Source: an uncultured Bacteroidota bacterium
Lineage (GTDB): Bacteria > Bacteroidota > Bacteroidia > Flavobacteriales > Flavobacteriaceae
DNA: 64,000 nucleotides
Direction of reading: 5' to 3'
NCBI GenBank assembly: GCA_902590705.1
Contig: CACIXU010000003.1
Coordinates: 1-64,000 of the forward strand
Positions 48,630 to 57,675 of this stretch are shown in pieces (position 1 is the stretch's first letter; every line of letters begins with the position of its first letter). The position numbers were made by a program, and so were the translations under genes. Below the pieces are notes generated by a model. The model ran no database searches and was not told where the DNA came from. It saw only the letters and a program-made list of their open reading frames with translations.

Positions 48630-50834
48630 ATGGCTAAAAATGTTATAGTTTCTAATCGACTACCTCTTCAAATAACGAAGTTAGATAATTCTTTTGAATT
48701 TACGCCAACTAGTGGGGGATTAGCGACAGGTATGAACTCAGTTCACAAGGATCAAGAATCCCTATGGATAGGCTGGCCAGGAATCAATGATGAGCAGATT
48801 GATAATAAGTCGTGGGGTCCGTTAAAGAAATCACTAAAAAAAGAGGGCTTTTTTCCTGTATCACTAAATAATACAGAAATTGAAAATTTTTATTTTGGGC
48901 TATCAAATAAATCACTTTGGCCACTTTTTCACTACTTTATTGAGTTTTCAGTTTTCAGCGAAGATCAGTGGATCTCGTATTATGAAGTGAATAAGAAATT
49001 TGCTGATAGTGTTCTTAAAAATATTGAAAAAGGAGACACGGTATGGATTCATGATTACCAACTCCTTCTTTGCCCAAAAATGATCAAAGATGCAAGACCT
49101 GATATTACAATAGGTTTTTTTCTGCATATTCCCTTCCCTTCCTTTGAAATTTTTAGAATTTTTCCATGGAGAGAACCACTTTTAAAGGGCATGCTTGGTG
49201 CAGATCTTATAGGGTTCCACACCTATGATTATGAGCGTCATTTTTTAAGCTCCGTCAAAAGAATTTTAAAAAAAGATGTTTCATTTAATCGTGTAAGTTT
49301 AGGGAATCGTGAAGTCGTGGTCAATACCTTTCCAATGGGGATTGATTATAATAAGTTTAAAAATGCTGCTTTGACTCATAAAGACATGAAACAAGCGGAA
49401 AAATCTGATTTAAAAAAACAACTTGAACTACATAAAAAGGGTGCTGAAAAAGGTAAACTAATTCTTTCCATCGACCGCCTAGATTATACTAAAGGAGTAA
49501 TCAATAGGATTAAAGCTTTTGAACTTTTCTTAACTAAGTATCCCGAATACCTTGAAAAAGTAAGATTGGTAATGCTAACCGTTCCTTCTCGTTCCAGCGT
49601 ATCAGAATATCAACGGCTAAAAAAGGAAACCGACGAGATTGTTGGAAGGGTAAATGGAAAATTCGCTACAGTCAATTGGACGCCCATATGGTATTATTAT
49701 CGAGCTATGGCTTTTGATGATCTTATTGATCTTTATATGACCTCAGATATTGGAATGATTACTCCCGTTCGGGATGGAATGAATTTGGTAGCCAAAGAAT
49801 TTGTTGCAACTAGAGTTAGTGGTGATGGTGTTCTGATTTTAAGTGAAATGGCAGGAGCTTCAAAAGAGTTGTACGAGGCATTGATGGTAAATCCATTTGA
49901 CTTGAACCAAATGGCCGAGTCTATTTTGACCGCTATAAATATGCCTATTGAAGAACAGAAAAAAAGGAATTTCAGCATGCAAAAGCGTCTAAGTCGTTAT
50001 TCAGTAGAACTTTGGGCCAATGAGTTTATGAAGTCATTGAAATCAAAACCTGCTTTAGATGACGAATATTCTGCTAAAGTACTTAATAAAGAAATTAAAC
50101 AGACTCTGATTAAAAAATTTAAATCTTCGAAAAGAAGAATGATATTATTAGACTATGATGGAACTTTAGTGGACTTTCATGATGACCCAGAATTAGCTCA
50201 ACCTGAAGAAAGTATAATATCACTTATAAAAGAACTCTCTGAAATACCCAACACAGATTTGGCGATCGTGAGTGGAAGGGATCAATATTTTTTAGATCAA
50301 TGGTTTGGACACCTCTCTATAGCTATGGTAGCAGAACATGGTTATTTTATGAAATTTAAAAAAGGGGGGTGGACAAGTAAAGGAGTCAACCAAAAAAAAT
50401 GGCAAGATGATATAATGCCCTTATTGGAGACTTTTACCGACCGAACTCCAGGTACTTTTATCGAAGAGAAAAGAAATAGTTTGGTGTGGCATTACAGAAA
50501 AACCGATCCTGAGCTGGCAGCGGAAAGAGTTGTTGAGTTAAAAACAGTATTGAGTAGTCTTATTTCCGATGACCTTAATATTCTTGATGGAGACAAGGCA
50601 ATTGAAGTTGCCTTTGGAAGATTTAATAAGGGTACTGCTGTTTCAGAAATAATAAGCGATAAAGATCTAGATTTCATTATTTGCTTTGGCGATGACGTTA
50701 CCGATGAGTTCATGTTTAATGACCTTCCCCAACATGCAATCACAATTAAAGTTGGAAGAAAGAAAACTCAAGCTAAGTATTTTATCGAAAACCCAATTGT
50801 GGTCAAAGACTTTTTAGCTAGCCTACTAACTTAA
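48630..50834 (+). CDS. Bifunctional trehalose-6-phosphate synthase/phosphatase (OtsA-OtsB fusion)
   Basis: Makes trehalose from UDP-glucose and glucose-6-phosphate in two steps in one chain, for osmotic and stress protection. The 734-residue protein has a GT20 domain (about 1-470): GGLATGMNSVHKDQESLWIG near 27-46, WIHDYQLLLCP (about 139), IDRLDYTKG (about 280) and DGMNLVAKEF near 381. A HAD phosphatase follows (about 495-734): LLDYDGTLVDF (nucleophile Asp508 in DYDGT), IVSGRD near 547, and GDDVTDEFMF near 691. Such fusions are known in flavobacteria. It shares a 32-bp divergent region with the GH15 gene. Confidence 0.96.
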   Translation: MAKNVIVSNRLPLQITKLDNSFEFTPTSGGLATGMNSVHKDQESLWIGWPGINDEQIDNKSWGPLKKSLKKEGFFPVSLNNTEIENFYFGLSNKSLWPLFHYFIEFSVFSEDQWISYYEVNKKFADSVLKNIEKGDTVWIHDYQLLLCPKMIKDARPDITIGFFLHIPFPSFEIFRIFPWREPLLKGMLGADLIGFHTYDYERHFLSSVKRILKKDVSFNRVSLGNREVVVNTFPMGIDYNKFKNAALTHKDMKQAEKSDLKKQLELHKKGAEKGKLILSIDRLDYTKGVINRIKAFELFLTKYPEYLEKVRLVMLTVPSRSSVSEYQRLKKETDEIVGRVNGKFATVNWTPIWYYYRAMAFDDLIDLYMTSDIGMITPVRDGMNLVAKEFVATRVSGDGVLILSEMAGASKELYEALMVNPFDLNQMAESILTAINMPIEEQKKRNFSMQKRLSRYSVELWANEFMKSLKSKPALDDEYSAKVLNKEIKQTLIKKFKSSKRRMILLDYDGTLVDFHDDPELAQPEESIISLIKELSEIPNTDLAIVSGRDQYFLDQWFGHLSIAMVAEHGYFMKFKKGGWTSKGVNQKKWQDDIMPLLETFTDRTPGTFIEEKRNSLVWHYRKTDPELAAERVVELKTVLSSLISDDLNILDGDKAIEVAFGRFNKGTAVSEIISDKDLDFIICFGDDVTDEFMFNDLPQHAITIKVGRKKTQAKYFIENPIVVKDFLASLLT

Positions 50835-50897
50835 TCAAATTACATAGTATTTTTTTTATTGACTCATAATTGATATTTTAATCCTTTAAAAAATCAA

Positions 50898-51587
50898 ATG
50901 ATTAGTAGAAGTACTTTCATTAAAATAACAACTTTGGGCCCAATTGGAGCAATAGTATCATCTTATCAATTTTTAAATGATATAAACAATTTGCCAAAAG
51001 TCTTAATTCTAGGAGATTCCATTTCCATCGGGTATTATCCGTTTGTCAAAAAGGCCCTTTTGAAAAAAGTGGACATTCACCGACCCTTATTACCTAATGG
51101 CGGATTTGAAAACTGTGCTGGAACTTCAAAAGGTCTTAAAAATATATCTAAGTGGTTGGGTGATAATACATGGGATTTGATTCATTTCAACTTTGGGCTT
51201 CACGATATTAAACATGTAAATCCAATAAACGGAAAAAACAGTAATAGTTTTGATGACCCACATCAAGCTTCCCCAAAACAATATAAAAATAACCTCGAAA
51301 AAATCGTTAAAACATTAAAAAAAACAAAGGCAAAATTGATTTTTGCAACTACAACACCATATCCAAATAGTAAGCTAAAACCAGCTAGAAAACCAGGTAT
51401 GCATGAAATTTACAATAAAGTTGCCTTAAGTGTAATGAAAAAATACAATGTCAAAATAAATGACCTTCACAGTTTTGTACTTCCTAGAATGAATGAATTA
51501 CAACGTCCTTATAATGTTCACTTTTCAAAATATGGCAGTGAAGAATTGGCTAAGGTAGTTGTCAAATCAATACTTCAAAATTTATAG
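50898..51587 (+). CDS. SGNH/GDSL-family hydrolase, exported, likely carbohydrate esterase
   Basis: Probable esterase that removes acetyl or similar groups from glycans. The 229-residue protein has an N-terminal SRSTFIKITT then a hydrophobic stretch, resembling a Tat leader with only one arginine. Block I is VLILGDSISIGYY (nucleophile Ser41), block II NGGFENC (about 67-73), block III HFNFGLHDIK (about 96-105, the GLHD variant), and block V has His208 in RPYNVHFSKYGS. The acidic residue usually just before that His is replaced by Tyr205/Asn206, so the triad may be incomplete. First gene of the plus-strand part of the carbohydrate cluster; the next start is 9 bp away. Confidence 0.78.
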   Translation: MISRSTFIKITTLGPIGAIVSSYQFLNDINNLPKVLILGDSISIGYYPFVKKALLKKVDIHRPLLPNGGFENCAGTSKGLKNISKWLGDNTWDLIHFNFGLHDIKHVNPINGKNSNSFDDPHQASPKQYKNNLEKIVKTLKKTKAKLIFATTTPYPNSKLKPARKPGMHEIYNKVALSVMKKYNVKINDLHSFVLPRMNELQRPYNVHFSKYGSEELAKVVVKSILQNL

Positions 51588-51596
51588 TTGTTATTC

Positions 51597-52847
51597 ATGT
51601 CAATAATTAAATTATTCGTAGTCCTAATTTTGCTAATATTTTCAATTTCGGCTAATGGGCAAAAAACAGACAAAAAACCAGTAATGAATTCGGTTGATTT
51701 CCCTAATTTTTTTGGACCAATTCAATTAACAGACAAACCATATGAACATTTTTTTGCAAGCTATTATGGAATAAACTCGTTTAGTGCTAATGAGCAATAC
51801 GCCACTGTTTTAAGAACAACTATAAAGGATCATTTACCAAATGAAAATGAGCCTGCTACCCTAGGTATAGTTGATATTAGAAAAAAATTATTCATTCCAA
51901 TTACAAAAACTCACGCATGGAATTTTCAGCAAGGATGTATGGCACATTGGTTATCAACTAATCCAGATTCTTTAATAATTTATAATGATTTAAGAAAAGG
52001 TAAATTTGTCTCGGTTATTCTAAATGTACATACTAAAAAAGAAAAAAAAGTAATTCCTTATCCAATTAGCGCGGTATCTCCGAATGGAAAAGAAGCAATA
52101 AGTATTAATTTTTCACGCTTAAGAGCCACAAGGGATTCCTACGGATATGGAGGCAATGGCCAAGAATCTAAAATAAATAAAGTTTACCCAAAAGATGATG
52201 GTTTATTTTTGATTAACCTAGAAAATGGAATAGCTAAATTGATCGTTTCTCTTTTTGATATAAAAAAATATGTACCAGAAATTAAAGAAAACAGTATTGC
52301 ATACTTTAACCACACTTTATTTAGCAGAAAAGGTTCAAAAATATTTTGGCTATCTAGAGCAAAACCTATTGGTTTAAATACAACTGCTTTTACAGTTGAT
52401 CGAATTGGGACTAATTTAAAAGCATGTTTTCCTAATGGATGGGGTGGTTCTCATTTTGATTGGCTAAACGATAAGGAGCTAATGGTCAGTGCAAAGTATA
52501 ATAAAAAAATGTACGGTCACATTGTATTTGATGTTGATAAAAAAAACTACAAACGCTTAGGAAAAGGACTGCTAGACTATGATGGACATGGAACTTTTTC
52601 ACCTGACGAAAAATGGATGGTAACAGATACTTATCCCAAAAATGAGATGAAGGAGCAAAAAATATATCTTATGGATATGAAGACAGAGGCAGTAATCTCA
52701 TTGGGGCGCTTTCAAAACGATCCAGCCTATAAAAAAGACTGGCGCTGTGATCTTCATTGTCGTTGGAGCCCCTCTGGAAAAATTATTGGTTTTAATTCCA
52801 CACACAACGGAACTAGACAGGTTTATATTTTTAAATTAAATCAATAA
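51597..52847 (+). CDS. Exported beta-propeller protein, PL22/TolB-like
   Basis: I use the ATG at 51597 (MSIIKLFVVLILLIFSISANG signal peptide; 416 residues) over a TTG at 51588. The mature part has repeated blade-like segments with WS/FSPDG-type turns: AVSPNGKEAI, LFSRKGSKIFWLSR, TFSPDEKWMVTDTYP and CDLHCRWSPSGKIIGFNSTH near the end. The last pattern (D-L-H...R-W-S-P-G with nearby T-H) resembles the seven-bladed oligogalacturonate lyases (PL22) and the propellers found in glycan loci. Histidines in DGHGTFSP and DLH could be metal or catalytic ligands. It might act on unsaturated uronides released by a lyase, but activity is not proven. Adjacent (1 bp) to the GH39 gene. Confidence 0.7.
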   Translation: MSIIKLFVVLILLIFSISANGQKTDKKPVMNSVDFPNFFGPIQLTDKPYEHFFASYYGINSFSANEQYATVLRTTIKDHLPNENEPATLGIVDIRKKLFIPITKTHAWNFQQGCMAHWLSTNPDSLIIYNDLRKGKFVSVILNVHTKKEKKVIPYPISAVSPNGKEAISINFSRLRATRDSYGYGGNGQESKINKVYPKDDGLFLINLENGIAKLIVSLFDIKKYVPEIKENSIAYFNHTLFSRKGSKIFWLSRAKPIGLNTTAFTVDRIGTNLKACFPNGWGGSHFDWLNDKELMVSAKYNKKMYGHIVFDVDKKNYKRLGKGLLDYDGHGTFSPDEKWMVTDTYPKNEMKEQKIYLMDMKTEAVISLGRFQNDPAYKKDWRCDLHCRWSPSGKIIGFNSTHNGTRQVYIFKLNQ

Positions 52848-52848
52848 A

Positions 52849-54471
52849 ATGTTTAAGCAAATTACTTTAATAACACTTATAATTTCCTCATGGATTTTTG
52901 CTCAGGACAATAGTTTTATTATCAAAGTAGATCAAGTAATCGGAAAAAATACAGAGTTTTGGAAAGCCGCTGGGTCAGATCATTTATTCTATCATAGTTT
53001 AAAGCCTGCTGGCCAGTTTTTACTCAAGAGAATGGGAGAAAAAGGATCTCACCGTTATCTAAGATCACATCACACCTTTAATAAAGATTTAAAACATGGG
53101 GTGATTAGGGGACAAAATGTCTATAGTGAAGACCAAGACGGGAACCCCATTTATGATTTTTCAAATATTAATAAAGTTTTTCAATCCTATGTAGAAAACG
53201 GAATAAAACCTATTGTAGAATATGATTACTTACCAGAATTATTAATCAATAATGTAGTGGAATCTTCAAGGGGAAATGACGAAGGCATGACAATAATAAA
53301 TACTGGACCAAATGACTGGGATAAATGGTCAGATCTAATGAAAGCTGTAACTCAAAATTTTATTGATCAATTTGGAGCCGAAGAAGTCCGGAGTTGGTTT
53401 TTTGAGGTTTGGAATGAACCAGATGGGTGGCCTAATGACCAATTAGATATTTTTTACAAAATGTATGATGTATTTGTAGATGCAGTTAAATCTGTCGACT
53501 CGGAGCTTCGCGTTGGTGGACCTGCATGTTACCATGAATATTTTTTAAAGTCATTTTTAAATCATGTAACTAATGGAATTAATTATGTAACGGGTAAAAA
53601 AGGAACTCAAATTGATTTTATTTCTTATCACATATATGGTCTTTCAGGGAAATGGTTAAATAAATCCCCTCATATTCAACCGCAGGTACAGCGGTTTACA
53701 CTTTCTGTCTTATGGTTACAAAGATTATTAAAATTATTTCCTTCTCTCAAAGGGACAGCATTTCATATAAACGAATGGGGACTTTCTTCGAATTATTTTC
53801 GAACAGTTAAGGATTATCCCGATCTAATCTACAGGAACTCAATTAGTTCACCACTATTTCTTTTCAAGTTAGTTAACTCGCTATATGAAATTGAAGATAA
53901 TTACAAATTCCCAACTTCATTACTACTTTATTGGGGGTTCTCTTGGGAAGCAGATGAGGATGAATTTTTTGTAGGGAAAAGAGAGCTGCTTACTGCAGGA
54001 AATGTTCCAAAACCTATTCAAACTGGTTTCGAAATGATGGCTCTTTTAAAAGAAAATCGTATTAAGGTCATAAAAGCAAAAAAAGATAGCAGATTTGGGC
54101 TAATCGCTACGAAATCTGAAAAAGAAATTGTACTACTAACTTATAATTATGAGGAATCAGAATCAGAGAAAATAACAGGAAATAATGAAATTAAGATAGA
54201 ACTAAATGGATTAAAAAAAAGCACCTCTTATCAAATTAAAACAATAATATTGGATAAGGAAAACAATAATACTTTCCAAAAATGGATAGAGTTGGGAAGT
54301 CCGAAAAATTCTAAATCAACTAATTTATCTCAAATAAAAAAAGCTGGAAATCTATCCTACAATAAAATTATTAATTTTAAGACTGATGATGAAGGAAAAA
54401 TAAGTTTTGATCTACCTCTAAAGAAAAGATCTGCTAAGCTAATGATTTTTAAAATGAACCAAATTCCGTGA
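52849..54471 (+). CDS. Glycoside hydrolase family 39 protein, exported
   Basis: Retaining clan-A hydrolase; GH39 members are beta-xylosidases, alpha-L-iduronidases and related enzymes. The 540-residue protein has a signal peptide (1-19, ending WIFAQ). The TIM barrel spans about 25-400 with the acid/base Glu190 in FFEVWNEPDGWP and the candidate nucleophile Glu309 in FHINEWGLSSNY. RYLRSHHTF near 69 and FISYHIYG near 257 also fit the family. The C-terminal beta-sandwich (about 420-540) contains LLTYNYEE and a final SFDLPLKKRSAKLMIFKM. It overlaps the GH32 start by four bases (GTGA), so translation is coupled. A uronic-acid or xylose substrate is plausible given the PL8 and sulfatase neighbours. 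Confidence 0.85.
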   Translation: MFKQITLITLIISSWIFAQDNSFIIKVDQVIGKNTEFWKAAGSDHLFYHSLKPAGQFLLKRMGEKGSHRYLRSHHTFNKDLKHGVIRGQNVYSEDQDGNPIYDFSNINKVFQSYVENGIKPIVEYDYLPELLINNVVESSRGNDEGMTIINTGPNDWDKWSDLMKAVTQNFIDQFGAEEVRSWFFEVWNEPDGWPNDQLDIFYKMYDVFVDAVKSVDSELRVGGPACYHEYFLKSFLNHVTNGINYVTGKKGTQIDFISYHIYGLSGKWLNKSPHIQPQVQRFTLSVLWLQRLLKLFPSLKGTAFHINEWGLSSNYFRTVKDYPDLIYRNSISSPLFLFKLVNSLYEIEDNYKFPTSLLLYWGFSWEADEDEFFVGKRELLTAGNVPKPIQTGFEMMALLKENRIKVIKAKKDSRFGLIATKSEKEIVLLTYNYEESESEKITGNNEIKIELNGLKKSTSYQIKTIILDKENNNTFQKWIELGSPKNSKSTNLSQIKKAGNLSYNKIINFKTDDEGKISFDLPLKKRSAKLMIFKMNQIP

Positions 54472-55946
54472 AATACTGTCTAATATTTATTTTTTTGTTT
54501 ACTCAAGCCCAAGAGCAATCTAATTTGATGATTGACAGCTTTCAAACTTTCAAAAGTTATACGTCAACAAAATATGATCAAGTCTTAAGACCTCAATTTC
54601 ACTTTAGTTCGAAAAAAAATTGGATAAACGACCCCAACGGCCTTGTTTATTATAAAGGAGAATATCATTTGTTTTTTCAACACAATCCAAAAAGTATTAA
54701 TTGGGGAAATATGACCTGGGGTCATGCAATAAGTAGGGACATGATTAATTGGACACAATTACCTCATGCAATTTTGCCCTATGGAAATGGTACTATTTTT
54801 TCAGGGACTGCTGTTGTAGATAATATAAACAGCTTGGGGGAAAATACCGAAAAAGAAAAGGCTATTGTAGCCTATTTTACGCACGCTCAAAAAAATAAAG
54901 ATCCTTTTTATCAATCAGGAGCCTATAGTATTGATCGTGGTCGGAGTTTTAATTTAATTGATCAAGGTAAACCGCTAGTTCCAAACCAGGGATTTTCAGA
55001 CAGAAAAGGTAGAAGAACGGAGAGAGATCCAAAAGTTTTTTGGCACGAACCTTCTAAAAAGTGGGTTATGGTTTTATGGTTAAGGAAAGCAGATAGAAAA
55101 AACAAAAAAGATTTAGGTAAAGTTCGTTTCTTCTACTCAAATGATCTTAAAAATTGGGAATTTTTAAGTGATTTTGACAGAAGTTGGGTTTATGAATGCA
55201 TGGATTTGGTTGAACTCTCTGTGGATGGAAACTCTCAAAATAGGAAATGGCTTATATACGATGCTAGCTTTGATTATGAAGTAGGAGTTTTTGATGGTAA
55301 ATCAATGATTACTAATAATTTAAACTACCTAGGTGACCTAGGAAAAAATTACTATGCAGCTCAAACTTTTAATAATAGCCCTGATGGAAGAACTGTAATT
55401 ATTGGATGGATGCGAACAGGTAAAAAAAGTGTGTTTGTCGATAATAATATGCCATTTAATCAACAAATGTCATTCCCATGTACAATGGAATTAAAAACAA
55501 CATCTGATGGAATTCGGTTATTTAGATGGCCGATTAAGGAAATTGAAAGTTTATACTATAGCACTAATTTATACAGGAAAAATAAGCTCTCAACAATTAA
55601 TAAAAAATTAGCTAAGAATAGATATGAGCTCATTGACCTTTATGGATCTTTTAATCCAAAAAAAGTAAATAATTTTGAAATTAATATTAGGGGCCAAATT
55701 TTATCATATCAAAAAGGAAAATTTTATTTTGAAAATACTGAGTTACCCTCTCTTAATAGAAGTTTGAAGAGCTTTAGAGTTTTACTTGATCGTACTTCTA
55801 TTGAAATTTTTATTGACGAGGGCTATAGTGTTTCAACAAATTATGCTGTCTCAGAAGACTCCAACAAAACCATCAAATTAATCGGTAATGAAAAGGTAAT
55901 ATTTGACTTATTCAAAGTAAGCTCCTTAAACTCTATTTGGCAGTAA
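54468..55946 (+). CDS. Glycoside hydrolase family 32 protein (fructan/levan hydrolase type)
   Basis: Five-bladed propeller hydrolase of the invertase/levanase family. GTG start overlapping the GH39 stop; signal peptide KYCLIFIFLFTQAQ, so exported; 492 residues. All three catalytic acids are present: Asp55 in NWINDPNGLVYY, Asp187 in RTERDPKVFW, Glu243 in VYECMDLV. A C-terminal beta-sandwich follows (about 370-492; SFRVLLDRTSIEIFID is typical). The family cleaves beta-fructosides, but GH32 in a cluster with PL8 and a sulfatase is unusual and the substrate may differ. Its 3' end overlaps the convergent sulfatase gene by 14 bp. Confidence 0.9.
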   Translation: MKYCLIFIFLFTQAQEQSNLMIDSFQTFKSYTSTKYDQVLRPQFHFSSKKNWINDPNGLVYYKGEYHLFFQHNPKSINWGNMTWGHAISRDMINWTQLPHAILPYGNGTIFSGTAVVDNINSLGENTEKEKAIVAYFTHAQKNKDPFYQSGAYSIDRGRSFNLIDQGKPLVPNQGFSDRKGRRTERDPKVFWHEPSKKWVMVLWLRKADRKNKKDLGKVRFFYSNDLKNWEFLSDFDRSWVYECMDLVELSVDGNSQNRKWLIYDASFDYEVGVFDGKSMITNNLNYLGDLGKNYYAAQTFNNSPDGRTVIIGWMRTGKKSVFVDNNMPFNQQMSFPCTMELKTTSDGIRLFRWPIKEIESLYYSTNLYRKNKLSTINKKLAKNRYELIDLYGSFNPKKVNNFEINIRGQILSYQKGKFYFENTELPSLNRSLKSFRVLLDRTSIEIFIDEGYSVSTNYAVSEDSNKTIKLIGNEKVIFDLFKVSSLNSIWQ

Positions 55947-57675
55947 CTTCAACATATAGAGGGAAATAATTTACCTTTTGAAACATATAAAAAGGTGTAA
56001 AATCATTGAAACCCTTTGGAAGATAAACAGATTTCATTTCTATCAGATCAAGATTATCTTTAGAATTAAATTTTTGCTGTATGCTTTGGCCTATTTCTAA
56101 ATACATATTACCATTAGCTGGCAGTGGTTTTAAAAACTTAAATTTTAAATCATATAAGCCTTCTTTATTAATATCTACTTTCCAGAAGGAATAAGCCTGT
56201 TCCTGGTTCCATACAGCTCTTTGACCTCCAGCATCATTTCTATTAAGATAAACTGGATTTTCAAAATCACTTCCTAACATAATTCTTGGTGGATTTTTTA
56301 GGTTTTCTGAATTAACTAGTTCCAAAAAGGTTTGGTGCATTTCCTTTTTGAGAGAAAGAGCAATGGATTTTTTTTGAGTTATAAGATTATTTTTTTCAAA
56401 TGGGTCATGATAGGTGTCATATAACTCAAAATTTTCAATTGGAGAATTGTAATCAGTCTTCCCAATCAACTTAAATTGACCTCGCTGCAAAGCAATATTG
56501 TTATATAATTCAGGATATTTTCTAGTCCAATATGAAAAAAAACTTCTCTCTGGCAGTTTCTCACTATTGATGGAAGGTATAAAACTTCTTCCATCTATTT
56601 TTCTATCTCTAGGCATTTCAACATTACATAACTTAGAAAGAGTAGGTAATAGGTCAATATGAGCAGTAATTTGATTGACTTCTTGGTTACCACTAAACAT
56701 GGCGGGAAATCTCAAAAAAAATGGCACCCTTATTCCACCATTGTAAACACTACTCTTTCTACCTTTCATTCCAGCTACATACCTTGCATGCTGGGGTCCA
56801 TTGTCAGTCATAAAAATTACTATAGTGTTGTCCTTTATGCCCAATTCATCAACCTTATTAAAGAGCTTTTTTAGATTATCATCAATGTTAGTAACCATTG
56901 CATATACCTTACGTGTGTTATCTTTTGTTTTTTCGCTAATTTTTTCATTAGGAATTAATTCAGGGTCAATACCATCAGTTGGATCTAAGGTCTTATAAGC
57001 CTGATAGTATTCATCAGGAACCTGAAGCGGGTTGTGAGGTGCATTGAAAGAAAGGTAACAGAAAAAGGGATTGTTTTTATTTTTCTCAATAAATTCAATT
57101 GCATTTTCTGTAAAGATATCTGAACAATAACCCTTGTAGGGTTTTTGCTCATTATTATGCCATAAAATTGGATCGAAATAACTTTTATCTTTTTTGAAAT
57201 AATTTGTAAAATCACCAACCTGTCCCATACCACCTGCTAGATGAATTAATGACTCGTCAAATCCCTGGTCCGAGGGTCTGGAAGGATAATTGTCTCCCAA
57301 ATGCCATTTACCAAAGATTCCAGTAGTGAAATTTGCTTGTTTTAGCATTTCGGCTAAAGTAACCTCAGAAGATGCCATTATTGCTCCGCCATTGTATGTG
57401 TCTCTAACCCCAGTTCTTAATGAATACCTACCGGTCATCAAACTAGATCTTGTGGGAGCACAAACAGGAGAAACATAAAAATTATTAAATCTAACACTCT
57501 CAGCAGCAAAATTATCCAAAGCTGGTGTTATTATGTTTGGGTTTCCGTTAAAACTTAAATCACCATAACCTTGATCATCAGTGATAATAAGAATTACATT
57601 AGGTGGAGTCTTACCTTTTTTGCATCCAATTAAAAAAACAAGAAACAGTAATGCAAGTAAGTGGATTTTTTTCAT
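55933..57675 (-). CDS. Lipoprotein sulfatase (S1 family), Cys-type
   Basis: Hydrolyses sulfate esters, probably on a glycan, at the cell envelope. The 580-residue protein has a lipobox LIGC (Cys18). NVILIITDDQGYGDLSF (about 26-42) gives metal ligands; CAPTRSSLMTGR at 72-83 carries Cys72, to be converted to formylglycine; GKWHLG near 121 and FMTDNGPQ near 288 complete the site. A C-terminal extension (about 460-580; YSFWKVDINKEGLYDLKFKF) looks like a beta-sandwich, possibly carbohydrate-binding. The sulfatase-maturing enzyme is not in the window. It starts right after the PL8 stop (no gap), so the two form an operon. Confidence 0.94.
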   Translation of the reverse strand: MKKIHLLALLFLVFLIGCKKGKTPPNVILIITDDQGYGDLSFNGNPNIITPALDNFAAESVRFNNFYVSPVCAPTRSSLMTGRYSLRTGVRDTYNGGAIMASSEVTLAEMLKQANFTTGIFGKWHLGDNYPSRPSDQGFDESLIHLAGGMGQVGDFTNYFKKDKSYFDPILWHNNEQKPYKGYCSDIFTENAIEFIEKNKNNPFFCYLSFNAPHNPLQVPDEYYQAYKTLDPTDGIDPELIPNEKISEKTKDNTRKVYAMVTNIDDNLKKLFNKVDELGIKDNTIVIFMTDNGPQHARYVAGMKGRKSSVYNGGIRVPFFLRFPAMFSGNQEVNQITAHIDLLPTLSKLCNVEMPRDRKIDGRSFIPSINSEKLPERSFFSYWTRKYPELYNNIALQRGQFKLIGKTDYNSPIENFELYDTYHDPFEKNNLITQKKSIALSLKKEMHQTFLELVNSENLKNPPRIMLGSDFENPVYLNRNDAGGQRAVWNQEQAYSFWKVDINKEGLYDLKFKFLKPLPANGNMYLEIGQSIQQKFNSKDNLDLIEMKSVYLPKGFNDFTPFYMFQKVNYFPLYVEVTAK

